Source of the DNA: Owenia fusiformis
Lineage: Eukaryota; Annelida; Polychaeta; Sabellida; Oweniidae
Direction: 5' to 3'
Length of the DNA: 64,000 nucleotides
Assembly (NCBI GenBank): GCA_903813345.2
Contig: CAIIXF020000007.1
Location: 5,027,730 to 5,091,729 of the forward strand
In this document: positions 34,401 to 46,036 of the stretch, one piece after another
Layout of the letters: each line of letters opens with the position of its first letter
How positions within the stretch are numbered: the stretch's first letter is position 1
Made by a program: the position numbers and the translations under genes
Notes under the pieces: generated by a model
What the model saw: the letters and a program-made list of their open reading frames with translations, nothing else
Database searches by the model: none
What the model was told of the DNA's origin: nothing

Positions 34401-37400
34401 CGTAGCATCAGACTCGGATGTTTCTGATATATCTGTGATGTCTGAAGTAGGGGTTTCACTGGGAGTTGGTAAGTCACTTGGATCAGTAGGCAGGAATTTA
34501 GGTGGCCTTTGTGGCAAATCATCTTGGTCGTCAGGGGGTACAGGAGGTAGAGCCTTGTTACCCCTAGGCTTGTCTCCTGTGGGTTGGGTACCTATTGTTT
34601 TAGGAGGCCGAGAAGGTGTGGATTCATCATCTAATGTAGGTTCAGGGAGTGGTTTCTTCCCTGTGATGCCAGGGTTGATTGTGACATCAACTTTCTCTGG
34701 GACCTGCCCATGTGGGTCATCTAGGTTACGTACCCTACAAAAAATAAATCCACAATTAATTTCAATCAATAAAATAAGGACTTCATAAATTTCATGCACC
34801 TTCTTATCCAGATGTTGACTGCCCTAATCATAAAACAAATATCTATAAATACATGATGTCATTTCATGATGTCATTTCATTTCATGAGATAGAATTTCAG
34901 AATACAAATATACAGTGAACACAAGTACAAAATCCAGCAATTACTACTGTCATGCTTGGGTTAGCAGTCGGTGGTTGGAGCTCATGCAAAACTACTATGG
35001 GAAACTTTATCAATTTTAAGTAGCAATCTAGACTTTCTACAGGGTACCACAAAACAACTGGATTTTCACTGTTTATCACACAAAACATGTGATACATAGA
35101 TGTTATTTAATGGGATGTTTTTGATACAGGGTATATCCGATGGAAATACAATATATCTACCCCAGGGATTGTAGGGACCGAGGGTTGATATATTGTATTT
35201 AATAACGAGCATTCAATAACGGATTTATCCTATACTTAGTAGATTATGAGAATTAAATATGCATTGAATGTTAGGGAACTCTAATGTAAAAATTACAATC
35301 AAAACATGAATATTTTATCTTAATTTAAAGTCCTCAACAAGTTTTGTTTTTTAAAACTCAACAGCATTTAACAGTGTATGAAATTAATATTTATCAAATA
35401 GAGCCAAAATATCCGAAAAATATCAAAAAATCACCGAAAGAAATTCCAGGGGGTTGCTGATGAGTGGGTGATATATCTGCCGCTCACTTCAGCGGGAGAT
35501 ATATATATCACCCGCTCACCTCAGATATCGATTATATTCCCGTATGTTATTTACCTTTAACACTACTAAGTATGGGATAAATACACATATTCAAACAATA
35601 TTTCTTTCGCAGCATTCCATGTTTTGAGCCTAAATTTGATAGAATAAATATATAATTAGCAAGCAAACGTGCAACATAACATATACAGGGTGGGCCAAAT
35701 TATTTTTCTTAGCCCAACCTATATGTGTTATACTATGAAGGGCTGGCAGATCTACAAAATATACACAATATAGCTGTTACATAATACATTAATTCTTACA
35801 ATATCAAATAAGAAATTAATACAGTGTGTCAAAAGATTCAGTAACCAAAGTTTTATAAAAAATAACTAATATGTGATCATGTTAGCTATAGCTTAAGTAG
35901 AGAACTAGTAACTGTTATACTTAGGAATACTGAGAACATATCTCTAATTAATCTCATGGCCCTCTATTTCAAACAGGTGCCATTTTGAGTCAAATACTCT
36001 ACACAAGTTATAGAAACTTTGCAATGATTAGAATTCCCAAATCCATTGTTATAACCATGAATATTATGACATCATAGTAAGATAACTGTAGACTTATTAA
36101 TCTTTCCTTGTGAAAGTTCCTGTTCTGACATGCTGGAAACTACCAGCCACTCAGTTCCTTAATTAAGTTAACCATTGCCAATTAATTTGTGAGTACTGAA
36201 ATATTCTGTCACCCTGTATATAGTATGTTTATTATGTGTGGCATGCATCGTATCATAACTCACTTGGTTAAGGTTCGGTTCAGACTGTTAGTGATATGGC
36301 TACAATTGCAAAATCTAGTTCATCACAAAGTGATTTTTGGTTTATCATGTACATTAAAAAATAAATTTCAAGGAACAATCAAATAGAACTTCAAATTGTT
36401 GCGTATTCCTAATTACACTATAATTGTCGATGTCAGCATGTATTTACAATATGTTTGATATAAATAGACATCTGTATTTAGTAGAGAAAAATAGGTTTGA
36501 AGTTTGGATCACATCAATATTTCTAGAATATCCAACCACAAAACCAATATGGGGTATAGTGTGAGGTAAATTTTACAGGATTTGATGTCACTTTAATGCC
36601 GCAAATGAAATCAATGTTAAGCTTTATTTAAGGATAAGGGGTTGGTGATGAATGAAAACAAAAGAACTTATGGGTTCGATTTGATACATTGACATGATTT
36701 CTATTTATCTCAAGGCTACAAGTTAACTTTACTGAGTAACTTACCCATATGGTCCACCTGATGTTGGTTTCTGCTGGCTTGCTGTGTAACCTGGAATGTA
36801 TGATAGTCATCATAAATACAATGTCATATAGTGGGAGCTTTACTGAGCTTTACTGCCTTCAAAGATATATCTGGTGCCCCAAAAAAATGAATCGCTTTTT
36901 GACAAGTGTTTTCTAAATAACGGTATTATGGGCAAGAGTTAAAGACCTGTTACTATCAATAAACTTATGAACAAAAATGTACTACATCCAAAATACATTA
37001 AGGAATGGGATAATTATGTCATCAGAGGTGATATTTATAGAAAAATGCACAATTACGGCTTGGAAAACAGCTTCTTTCAGATTGAAAGCTGGGTTTTCCA
37101 TTGATATTGTATTTTTTGACATGCATTTTTGAATTTGTCATTTCTCACAGAATATGTAACTGATCTATTTCATATTTTTACAACTTACCAATAATACCCT
37201 AAGGCTACTCTACAGAAATTCAATGATTTTACCCTCACATGGAGTGGAAGTAGAAGAGGCATGGTATGGTTTTTACAGAATCAAATTATGTGTTGTTGAG
37301 AGATTGCCTTATAAAAAAAATATACTTACTTTTCTCAGGCAGTGGAGGTCCTGACTGTTGCATGGACTCTTGGGAAGTATCCCCCATTGTTGTGCTATCC

Positions 37401-40400
37401 AATGTGAATGTTGAAAGAGCACTGACTTCTGGGAATGAATCCATACTCTGCTGACTCACTTCTTGAAGGCTAGCAGGCGACTGGAATGCCCCAGGGTGGT
37501 CCCTACCAGGGGGCTGATCTCTCCCAGGATAGGGGGTGCTGTGTAACTGCTCTTGGTACTTGTCCCCCATGAGGAATTTCATCCTAGCTTCCTGATTGGC
37601 TGCCCTGGGGTGCAGCTGAGGGGGTGTTTCCCTGGATGCGGTATCATCAAGGAACACAGATGATGCATTTGATGCAGTAGAAAGAAGGCGTGGATCATTC
37701 TTTTCTCGTTCTTTTCTGTTTTTATCCACAAATTCAGGTGGGGTGCGGTTAGTCAGTGATCCTATCCTATCACTGAAGGCTGTATCCTGAGCCTTAACCT
37801 CCCATAGATCACGGCGGTTGGCAAAAGGCAAAGCACTAGGTGACTCAGTTGGTTCCTCATCTTCCATCATACTTATGTCATCAACAGAGGAACCTGTGAT
37901 GTTCAATTCACTAGTGTTGGCATAAACTGGTTGCTCAGATTCTGCTCCTCTATTGTTGGATTTCGGCTCATCTGGTAGAGGTCTTCTTTTGCCATATTTG
38001 GGTTCCTCGGGTAAAGGTTTTCTTCCTCTGGTGTTGCCATACTTTGGTTCCTCAGGTAAAGGTTTTCTTCCTGTGGTGTTACCATACTGCGGTTCCTCAG
38101 GTAAAGGTTTCCCTCCTGGCCTGTTGTCATCCTGTGGTTCCTCGGGTAAAGGTTTCCTTCCTGTGGTGTTATCATACTTTGGCTCCTCAGGTAATGGTTT
38201 TCTTGATTTTGGATGGCCATGTTGTGGCTCATCAGATACAGGCATTCCACTTCCACTTGGAAAGTTGTCATATATTGGCTCATCAGGCAGTGGCTTTCTT
38301 GATTTTGTGCCTGTATTGTCTTTTACATTTGCATATTGGACTTTATCACTATGCCTTCCAGTTGGTGTATTAAGATTGGCATATTCTGACCTAGGCTTTG
38401 CCGATTCACTAACATTGTCATATTGAGGGCCTGGTTGACCTCTACCATCATTTATGTTACCATACTCTGGCTCCTCCAATTTTCTCCTTGCAATAGCATC
38501 ACTTACATTAGCATACTCTGGGCCCTCCTTCTCCCTTCTTTTTGCATTAGTACTGTTAATATACTGTACATCATCTATGTTTCCATATTTTGGTTTCTCT
38601 CCTTGTTTTCCAAATGAGCTCATAGGAGCTCTTTCTGAATACTCTGCCCCATTTAGATTAGCGTATTGGGGCTTAGCGTCATTTTGACCTAGTTTTTCTA
38701 ATGTCTTAGGTCTTTCTACAGGACTATTGGCATATATCACCTCCTCACTCTTATCTCTTTTAGGGTCATCACTTTTTGATTCTACAGTATAGGCAGCTGT
38801 TGTGTTGTGTTTGTTCCAATTGGCGTCATCATGCAATGTTTTATCAGGGGTTGCTATCGGGAGATTGGCATACTGCATACCATCATTTGGTTGATAACGG
38901 GGGTCTGTGGAATGTTGGTTGTTTGGGTCTTCCATTGAAGTATCTGAGGGTGAAAAGTTGGCATAGACTTGTTCCTCATTTGGTTTTGACTGAACAGCTT
39001 GTTTTACAGGGGCCCTGGCATGTGGTGGTGGGGGAGGCTTGAATTTTGGAGCATCAGGAGATTTAGGTGTGGTATTTTGATATTGATTTGATTCAGGTTG
39101 CCTATTCTGTTGATTTGGATGCTGTTGCTGTGTGTTTTCATACTGTGTATCAGGATCCAAAGAGATATGGCGAGGCTTTGGATCTGTTGGTGTAGGGAGG
39201 TCACTCTGCTCAAATGTAAGCTGTGTCGGCGTTCTTGTTGGTGTTGTAGGTTCAGACTCACCAAGGAATGAACTGAACCGCTTCTCTGCAGTTGGCGTTA
39301 CATCATCATCCTCCTCGGGGGAGTCCTTTGCATGACGTCGCTTCACAGCACCACTTTCATTCTCATCTTTCTTGGGGACCTTTGGAAGAGGTTTTGTAGG
39401 GGTGCCTTTCATTTGTGGTCTCTCTGTGATACCTGAAGGGCCTCCTGGTCCCAAGGGGTCAGTTATATGTGGGCGGTCTCGTTTGATATCATCTAGTACT
39501 GAGTTGAAGGATACACTTGAAACCATTGAGATACGGTCAAGGTTAGGTTGCAGTTCATCCATACTCATATTTTGTGGTTGGGGTCGCCCATTTTTATTTC
39601 TGTGTTTATTAACCTGAGCATAGGCATCTCCTAGAGGACCTCTCATGGAGGATGTTTTCAAAGGAAGGGTAGATGAAGCTTCTGAATTAGTACCACCAAA
39701 ATCAGAAAATTCTGAAATGACTGATTTGGTCCTCGGACGTGGAGGATGCTCCATTGCTGCTTTGACAATCTGTCTGGTGACAGTGTCTGATTCTGGTATT
39801 ACATCAATCACACCATATCCTTCGTTAGTTTTAGCATGCGGGTCAGCACCATATTCAAGTAACAACTCTACGATACGCTGATAGTGATTCATACACGCAA
39901 GATGCAGAGCAGTTTCCCCAAAGGCATTCTGTTTCTCAACATCAACTTGGTGTTCCAGTAAGATTCGTGCTGTCTCAGTGTAATGAGCCTTCTCCCTCAT
40001 AACATGGTTGTCATAAGGATGCATCACAACATTATGGAGAGCCGTTTGCCAATCAGAGTCCATTGATGTGATATCTCCATGACAGTTATTCAACAGAGCA
40101 GCCACTGTTTCATAGTGACCATTTTCTGCTGCGACATGAAGTGGCGCTTTTTCTCTCTGATCCGCAAAACATGGCACTTTACGATTAATATTGACTTCTA
40201 ATGAACCAAAAAGTTTGATAAGGTGATTATGACCTTCTCTGGCTGCTATATGTAGAGGTATTGCTCCTGCTTGACCCTTCATATAGACATCAGCGTCATA
40301 CTTAAGGAGAAGTATGACCATCTGTGTGTGACCATACAGGGTGGCTATGTGTAATGGAGCATTACCATTCCTCTCTGCTAGGTTAACCTGGGCACCATGT

Positions 40401-40849
40401 GAACACATCATCCTTGCCATAACAATGTCAGCTTTTTTAACTGCAATATGTAATGCAGTCTCCAGGTTATGATCTCTAATATTACAATCTGCATTTGCTT
40501 TAAGAAGTCCCTGTACACCATCGTAATTTCCTGTATCGACCGCCACATGAAGAGGTGTGACCATCTCCATACGACGCCCTATTTGGCTCCGATGGATAAA
40601 ATTCACATCAACACCTTTACTGATCATATACCGTAAAATCGTAGTATCATCTAACCTTGCTGCAGCTATCAATGGACACACAATTTGTTTGGTTGGTTTG
40701 TATTTCACATCAGCTATACACAATTTCTGAATCCATTTCTCTTTCTTAAGGTATTTATCACAAAGGATTTTGAATTTCTCCGCCTGGTTCTCCTTTATGA
40801 ACTGCAGGAGGTCCTCCCCATAACTCTTCACTAAACTCTCGACTCCCAT
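28483..40849 (-). CDS. Giant ankyrin / poly-YxN / triple death domain scaffold protein
   Basis: Four coding exons on the minus strand: 40904-37330 (ATG at 40849), 36790-36745, 34734-28842, 28497-28483; phases 1, 2 and 0 agree, giving about 3,157 residues. Order: ~8 ankyrin repeats (55-375); 18 YxN motifs between about 570 and 980 with KPLPEEP repeats; a long low-complexity region with six copies of a DxAxxKVxxLWxxQVxxxAA helix motif and six ETNIDD motifs; death domain 1 (~2449-2532), death domain 2 (~2557-2631); charged coiled coil (~2710-2835); death domain 3 (~3002-3087); C-terminal ETTL. Known of the parts: pYxN binds GRB2-type SH2 domains, KxxPxxP binds SH3 domains, death domains make homotypic contacts, xTxL at a C-terminus binds PDZ domains. 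A cortical or signalling adaptor is an inference. No named orthologue recognised. Confidence 0.85.
28842..34734 (-). CDS. Scaffold exon C: linker motifs, coiled coil and three death domains
   Basis: One 5,893-nt exon, acceptor TTATTTTTTGTAG, donor CCTATG|GTAAGC, phase 2 in and 0 out. The first two-thirds are low-complexity, Pro/Lys/Asp-rich and likely disordered. The death domains share GRNWRDLAHELF / KNWQDVARELF / QNWKDLSKALF starts and RWRAQKGEDASIEQLQKALE-type ends. The antisense strand is also open for up to 170 codons in places; I take those frames as shadows. Confidence 0.93.
29040..29295 (-). other. Scaffold death domain 3
   Basis: VSQNWKDLSKALFKDI, IERKYPDTLTERVNEVMH, RWWRKKGQNATIEELQGAL. 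It resembles domain 1 more than domain 2 (shared NRV/ERVNE and LGYI/LKYI), consistent with internal duplication. Confidence 0.85.
29795..30165 (-). other. Charged coiled coil / single alpha-helix of scaffold
   Basis: About 125 residues dominated by Glu, Lys, Gln and Arg (EAERALEKAAMKKEFEEKEA and onward), with no Pro or Gly, ending in an Ala-rich stretch. It separates the death-domain pair from the third death domain. Confidence 0.8.
30405..30632 (-). other. Scaffold death domain 2
   Basis: VDKNWQDVARELFRHL, IENIEDSRSTKEERIHDLLD, HWLAAKQGQVTVDELQNAID. It follows domain 1 after only about 25 residues, so the two form a tandem pair. Confidence 0.82.
30707..30955 (-). other. Scaffold death domain 1
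   Basis: Six-helix death-fold pattern: VGRNWRDLAHELFKDI, then IKDIEKSNKKLSNRVNELM, then WRAQKGEDASIEQLQKALE. The conserved Trp and the RW…G.DA(S/T)…L..AL signature are present. Confidence 0.85.
31212..34104 (-). other. Six repeated helix motifs in scaffold linker
   Basis: Copies at about 34048-34104, 33197-33275, 32794-32867, 32287-32353, 31760-31828 and 31212-31280. Examples: DNADDKIQNLFLSTVAATAA, DNADQKVSDLWLGQVASTAA, DDADSKVGSLFTAQVIESAA. Spacing is irregular (about 400-900 bp). The pattern is amphipathic and likely helical; I do not know it as a named family. Confidence 0.75.
34735..36744. other. Scaffold intron between microexon B and exon C
   Basis: Contains inverted repeats: TTTATCCTATACTTAGTAG near 35224 with CTACTAAGTATGGGATAAA near 35563, and inner arms ATACAATATATC / GATATATTGTAT and GGTGATATATC / GATATATATATCACCC. 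A short palindromic ATACAGGGTGGGC / GCCCAACCTATAT lies at about 35684-35728. No exon seen. Confidence 0.5.
36745..36790 (-). CDS. Scaffold microexon B (46 nt)
   Basis: Acceptor ATACATTCCAG, donor ATATGG|GTAAGT; enters phase 1, leaves phase 2, exactly bridging the large exons. It encodes SYTASQQKPTSGGPYG with split codons. If skipped, the joined frame reads Arg-Tyr-Val-Thr-stop. Confidence 0.8.
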
Positions 40850-40904
40850 CTCGATTGGTTGCCTTGGTAACTTCCTCTGTAGTAACCAATCAACTAGCAG
40901 GTAC
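37330..40904 (-). CDS. Scaffold exon A: ankyrin repeats and YxN/KPLPEEP tail
   Basis: Acceptor CTAATTTACTTCCAG before 40904, donor GAGAAAA|GTAAGT. The frame is open upstream of the proposed ATG at 40849 (YLLVDWLLQRKLPRQPIE), so translation could start in an earlier exon; ATGG with -3 G is a fair start context, and the 5' exon candidate at ~50 kb has an in-frame stop. Ankyrin units such as ETALHIAVKKADIVMARMM and TPLHVAVDTGNYDGV are clear. If the following intron is retained, the frame ends after 14 residues. Confidence 0.92.
37913..39150 (-). other. Poly-YxN / SH3-ligand region of scaffold
   Basis: Eighteen YxN motifs: YENT, YQNT, YANF, YANL, YANS, YANL, YGNI, YINS, YANV, YGNI, YDNV, YANL, YANV, YDNF, YDNT, YGNT, YGNT, YANT. 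From about 37970 to 38300 they alternate with seven tandem units of KPLPEEP/KPLPDEP type. Several units keep the frame but lost the Tyr (QDDN, KYGK, KSNN). Confidence 0.9.
39730..40690 (-). other. Ankyrin repeat domain of scaffold
   Basis: Roughly eight ankyrin repeats, with the hallmark xTPLHxAxxxGxxxxVxxLL pattern in most: e.g. NAPLHIATLYGHTQMVILLL, KAPLHVAAENGHYETVAALL and ETALHLACMNHYQRIVELLL. Repeat 1 (CPLIAAARLDDTTILRYMIS) and the repeat near HNVVMHPYDNHV carry insertions. Confidence 0.9.
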
Positions 40905-42853
40905 CTGGAAGTAAATTAGAAATTAAACTTTAAAAAAAACAGAGTATAATTTTAAGAGCAGAATTGACAAGGTATAAATACAAATAGTCTTCAAAATATA
41001 ATAACATAGTCAATAAACATTCAAATATCCTAAAAATTCTTGTTCTCGACACCAGAATATCAGATGATTCTTTCAAATTTTAAAGAGAAATGTTGTAGAA
41101 CAGGCACAGAAAGATTAAAATTCAAATTTTTCCTATACTCATCTGATTCTGAACTTATTGAGATAACAGAATGCTATTCCAAATAACTGATCCAGTTGTA
41201 AAAAATTTATCGACAGCTTAATAAATATTCTATTGATTTTGCACTAGATTATATCAATCACAAAATACTGTGCATCATTATGAATAATATCCAATTTCGG
41301 CACATTAAGAACCTCATCATTTACGGAGTCATCATCCATGGGAATTTAAGGAAGAGTTTAACAGAAAATTAATAAGAACATTGCAAGTTCCCAGAACCCA
41401 TTTTGCTCAAAGAAAATATAATAAAATGAAGAAGTGTACCATAGAGAAATTACTTGTATCAAACTGTGGGTCATTGAATGAACAAGGGGTAATAAATATT
41501 AAGAAGTAGGAAAAATAAAAGCTGGATATTGAGAGCTATGGCTCTCAAGGGTGAAGGGTGATCTAATCCAGTTATCACTGGGGACAAACGTCACCTCCAG
41601 CAACATAAACCAAATCGAAAATAAGAAAGTAATATATAATACATAATTAAAAAAGACTATAAATCCTATTATTAGAAGACAATTATCATTTTGATAGATC
41701 TATAATGCGAGATAGCAAAGAAAATATTTATAGTATTAGTGTTAACAATTATATATTTTTGATTATCTTCTTGCATCTGAGCTTATAGAGAGGCGAAAGT
41801 GCAGTGCATATTTTGTATAGTTTATAATCTTATCAAATACTAAGTTGGTATTTTTTTAAATTTTGAAAATAGAACTTATTTCAAAAAATTACTTTAAAGA
41901 TGATAAATATCAGCATTTAAATGGAGTATTTAAATAATTAGTTGCTTACAATGAGTCACCTTAAAAATGATGGAATTACATAACATAAATGTTTTAGAAA
42001 CGTTTAAGACCATATGCAGAAATAATATACAAGACTATGCAGAGTAGCTATGTAAAAAAAAGAATAAATCAAGAAAGTTACAACCCATAAAGAGATTATA
42101 TGAGACCATAGACCACCATAATATTCCAGAATTCACAGCAATCATATACAGTAGTCACTACAAGATGTTCAGAAAAAGCAGGGTTTAACCATGCATCAAG
42201 AAAGACCTTATCACTCTACAAGTTCATAAAAGTACTGAAACCTACGGATCATATAGCTTAATAGAGAAGATTCCAATGGAGTGAAAAATAGGAGAAATGT
42301 AATTATGCCATGCATCATGAGCAAGCAAAAGGTATATGGTACTCTTGCATTCCAAAGCTTAGCCATTTTGCTATGCAGAAAGGAGGCATATTGTGCCATA
42401 TACAAAGATACCATACATGCTCATTCCACCATATATGGTTGACTTATGATAGGCACAGTACATGACCATTCTATCTTGCATAGTAATACAGTGCATAGTT
42501 ACTCATACTAAGTATATACATACTATTTATGACCAAAGTCTACCATGCATAGTTATGCTACCATGCCCCTACAAGTATGGTCACCACCTACCATGTATGG
42601 CCACCATATATCATACATGATCACAATCGGCTACTGCATGATAGGTGGTGACCATGTCACTCTACCATACATGGCTACACTTACACAAATAGACCTATCC
42701 AGCAGACACATAGTAGGCAGTCTACAGCTAAAGGCACCAGAGTTAGTATAGTACCTGACATTAGATGTTAGAAACTATGTATACTGGGCCTGTATGCCTA
42801 CAATTCAACAACATTTATATTCTCAACATTTGACAACAAACAATAGAGATATC

Positions 42854-43002
42854 AGGCCTGTAGCCAAAAATTCCTGCAAAATAATGCAATTTTCACCATT
42901 TTGGACACTTTTCAAGTGATTTTTGGCCAAAATTGGCAAATCTTAACCCCCTGAAGTTTTTTAAGAACCGAACTCCCATTGGCAAATGCTGGCTGCAGGC
43001 CT
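42854..43002. mobile_element. Short inverted-repeat element
   Basis: Ends AGGCCTGTAGCCA and TGGCTGCAGGCCT are inverted copies. The interior has ATTTTGGCCAAAATTGGC-like words also present, degenerate, in the insertion near 48595-48720. Confidence 0.55.
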
Positions 43003-43370
43003 GAGAGTAAGGGTCGACATATACTGGTAGATATTAGAATTTACATGTGCATGCCATAATATGTTAACTTTGTTATTTTGACCCTGAAGCCAACTGACTA
43101 GATAAAGCTCTCTTTTACAAAGCAAAATCAGATAATTCTTTCAAAAGGAGAATTATGATAATTTAATAAGCCTTAGGCATATATTTGACATATTTTTTTA
43201 CTGATATTTAGATGTCATAACAATAATATATTGGTCACACAAAACTAGTAGACTATACTAACTATACATGAACATATAAATTCCGCCTATGCTTATCCAA
43301 AGTACATTGGGCCCATATAATATGAACCAGACTCTTCAAAACTAGAAATCGACAACTCCACGGAGTAGCA

Positions 43371-43624
43371 AATCCCAATGAACACTACAATATGAAAAAC
43401 ATAAGATTTTTGCAAAAAATTCCCACCATTTTTAAAGCAACGGCCATCTTGAAAAATATTTTTGCTTGTATTCACCAATATACATCTTTCCACCAAATAT
43501 GAAGAAAATCCATCATTTAGTATTCGAGTTATTTTCCGGACGGATGGACGGATGGATGGATGGACTAACTGACTGACAGACGTAGAGTTTCACTATATCC
43601 CTACCGAACTTTGTTCGTTGGGAT
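43371..43624. mobile_element. (CCGT)n-headed element, short copy, reverse orientation
   Basis: Left AATCCCAATGAAC, right GTTCGTTGGGAT, with GTAGGGATATAGTG and (GGAC/GGAT)n on the reverse strand matching the head of the 1246-2535 element. About 250 bp. Confidence 0.65.
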
Positions 43625-45935
43625 AATAAGGTATCTTGAACTTTATAAAATACCATGTAAATTTTTTACTTTGAATAGAATAGAGTTTCTAATCCAACTG
43701 GTAAACAAGTTTTTTGAATTCAATACCTTCTGTTTTGTAGTCAATGATATGTTGTACAGTACAAGAAACAACAAACCTTGTATATATCATGGACTTCAAA
43801 TAAGTATTGATTAGAAGTCCATGTATATATACAGTATTGAAGGTAAACATTTTAAATAACAAACATACAATAGTGCATAGCTACTTTGGCTAGGTTAAAA
43901 TATAACATGAGAAGATATATAGTTCAACCAAAGAAAATCCGTCATTGGATACAGTATTAAAATTCCTGAGAAAGGTGTTCTTAATCTCATATCTTGAATT
44001 TGAAAATCCATTTTTGCCCGATACAAATCAAAAATGTTCTTGATTCCTCAACACAGCTACTGTATTCTACATGTGTTCATATTTATTTCTTACCTTCAAA
44101 GTATATTATTAGTATGGCCTATATCTAATTGGTTTCACTTAGATATAACATAATAATATACTAATACATGTATAATATAAAAACAGTTCTATCCGATCCA
44201 AATATCATCTAGTAATTCCAATGAGCACAGGAGCACAATAGTAAAAAAATTTCAGAAGAGCCCCAGGTGGTCAAATACATATGTTATATTAAATTAATAA
44301 CATTAATGTTATATAAGATCAAAACAATTAACATACACTGATAACATCAGTCTATTATATACTAGTAAGTATATAAGGATGTCACTATCACTGTTCAACC
44401 AGGAAATCAAATCACTGATATCATCATATAGTTTTGATATAGGAACACTCCTTATTAGTTGGTACGTGACAATGGAGAATCTTATAGGGAAGGAGGGACT
44501 ACAATCCACTACCAACTCTGATGCTGGGTCTCCAGATACATGTCATTTAGTGCCACAAATATTGAGAATTTCAATGCTATGTATTATTCTCTAAATATAA
44601 ATGCAATCCTCAAGATGAGATCACTTTAGAATCGAGCATGACACTTCTGGTAAAAATGGTTGAATAAAATCAGCCTAATAAGGTCAAATCTACCAATTAG
44701 TACACATTTGGAAATAAAAGAGTTATATTTAGGAAGGATAATCATAGACTTTGTCCCCAACCTACTCATGCTATTTCAATAACATTTGCATACTCGATGA
44801 ATTACTAATTAATAGCAGATAGTAATGTAGGACGGGTATGTATTTCCTACCAACTGAGTCACATAGCCCTTAAAAATACCTTGCTTGTCCCATATACTAA
44901 TCTGCATTGAGTCCCAGTGAGTCCCATAATATGGGATATCCATTATCATATTCTAACTTGTTCATTCCTTATTCAGGAGGAGGGGTACAGGGGCTTGATG
45001 GCAAGATTAACAACATATTTGCTACACTTTACAAAAATAATACATTCTACTTAATGTTGATATCATTATTGTAGTGTTAAGGTAGATTCTTGTGAGCTCA
45101 TTATCTGTTTTGTGTTTAGTGACCTTTTTCGAACTACATGTACATGTGTGGTTGTAAATATATGAAGTAAGTCAACACAATGATAGACCCAAACAGATAA
45201 ATCATCAGCTATTCATGTATTGTACAAACTGTACTATATGCAATCCCTCCCTGGTATGAAATACACAATCATAAAATGAAAACAAACCAAATAATGATTT
45301 TATAAAAAATATAGGTGGATGTAAGAGATGTATAAGATGACAAGTTTTTATCACAGTTCATTAAAATGAAATAGCACGAACCGAAAGCTAAGGACGTACA
45401 TGTAAATTTAAATAGAGAAATTTGAAGATTTAATACATGGGTGATCCATGCATACATTCTTTCTTATCTAAAATCAACATTGGACCTTTACCTGTGTTAA
45501 TTAATTACTACCTACCACTACTAAATAGCATATAATTTGCAAAATGAATTCAATTTCAAGCCTTTCAAGTATGTATCCTGCTAGTTTTCAGAGTTTATAT
45601 TGAGTTCTGTTTTTATTATTTATATGCAAAAATAATTTCTAGGTTTTAGATGTCGCTTTTCATTGCATAATTAATGTAATATTTAGCAGGTTATATTTTA
45701 TATACATGTAAATATATCTGAGGCATTCATATTATTCAAAGTACACTATATTTCATCTCATCAATTACTGATATAATATATCTGGATGACTAAAATATAC
45801 TAAACAAATATTCAGTATAATTGCCATGGTGATAATCTCAATGCTCCTCAATTTGAAATATTTCCCAAATGAAACATTTCAAAGATGCATGATGCATCAT
45901 TTAAATGTGTTATATGGCAAATATAAATAAAAATG

Positions 45936-46036
45936 GCATTAACATGCAAAATGTCACCACCTACCATGTGTTATAGATGCCTACATCCAAACACCAAACA
46001 GTTGAATATGTCACCATTTGTGGTGGTGACATAATA
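45936..46036. mobile_element. TGTCACCACC-family MITE
   Basis: GCATTAACATGCAAAATGTC at the left and TTTGTGGTGGTGACATAATA at the right; same ends as at 17802 and 47603. Confidence 0.75.

Noticed and set aside
34276-34788. Plus-strand open frame of 170 codons opposite the scaffold exon
   Set aside because: Antisense of a Pro/Lys/Asp-biased coding exon; Gly/Ser/Leu-rich with no family features or splice context.
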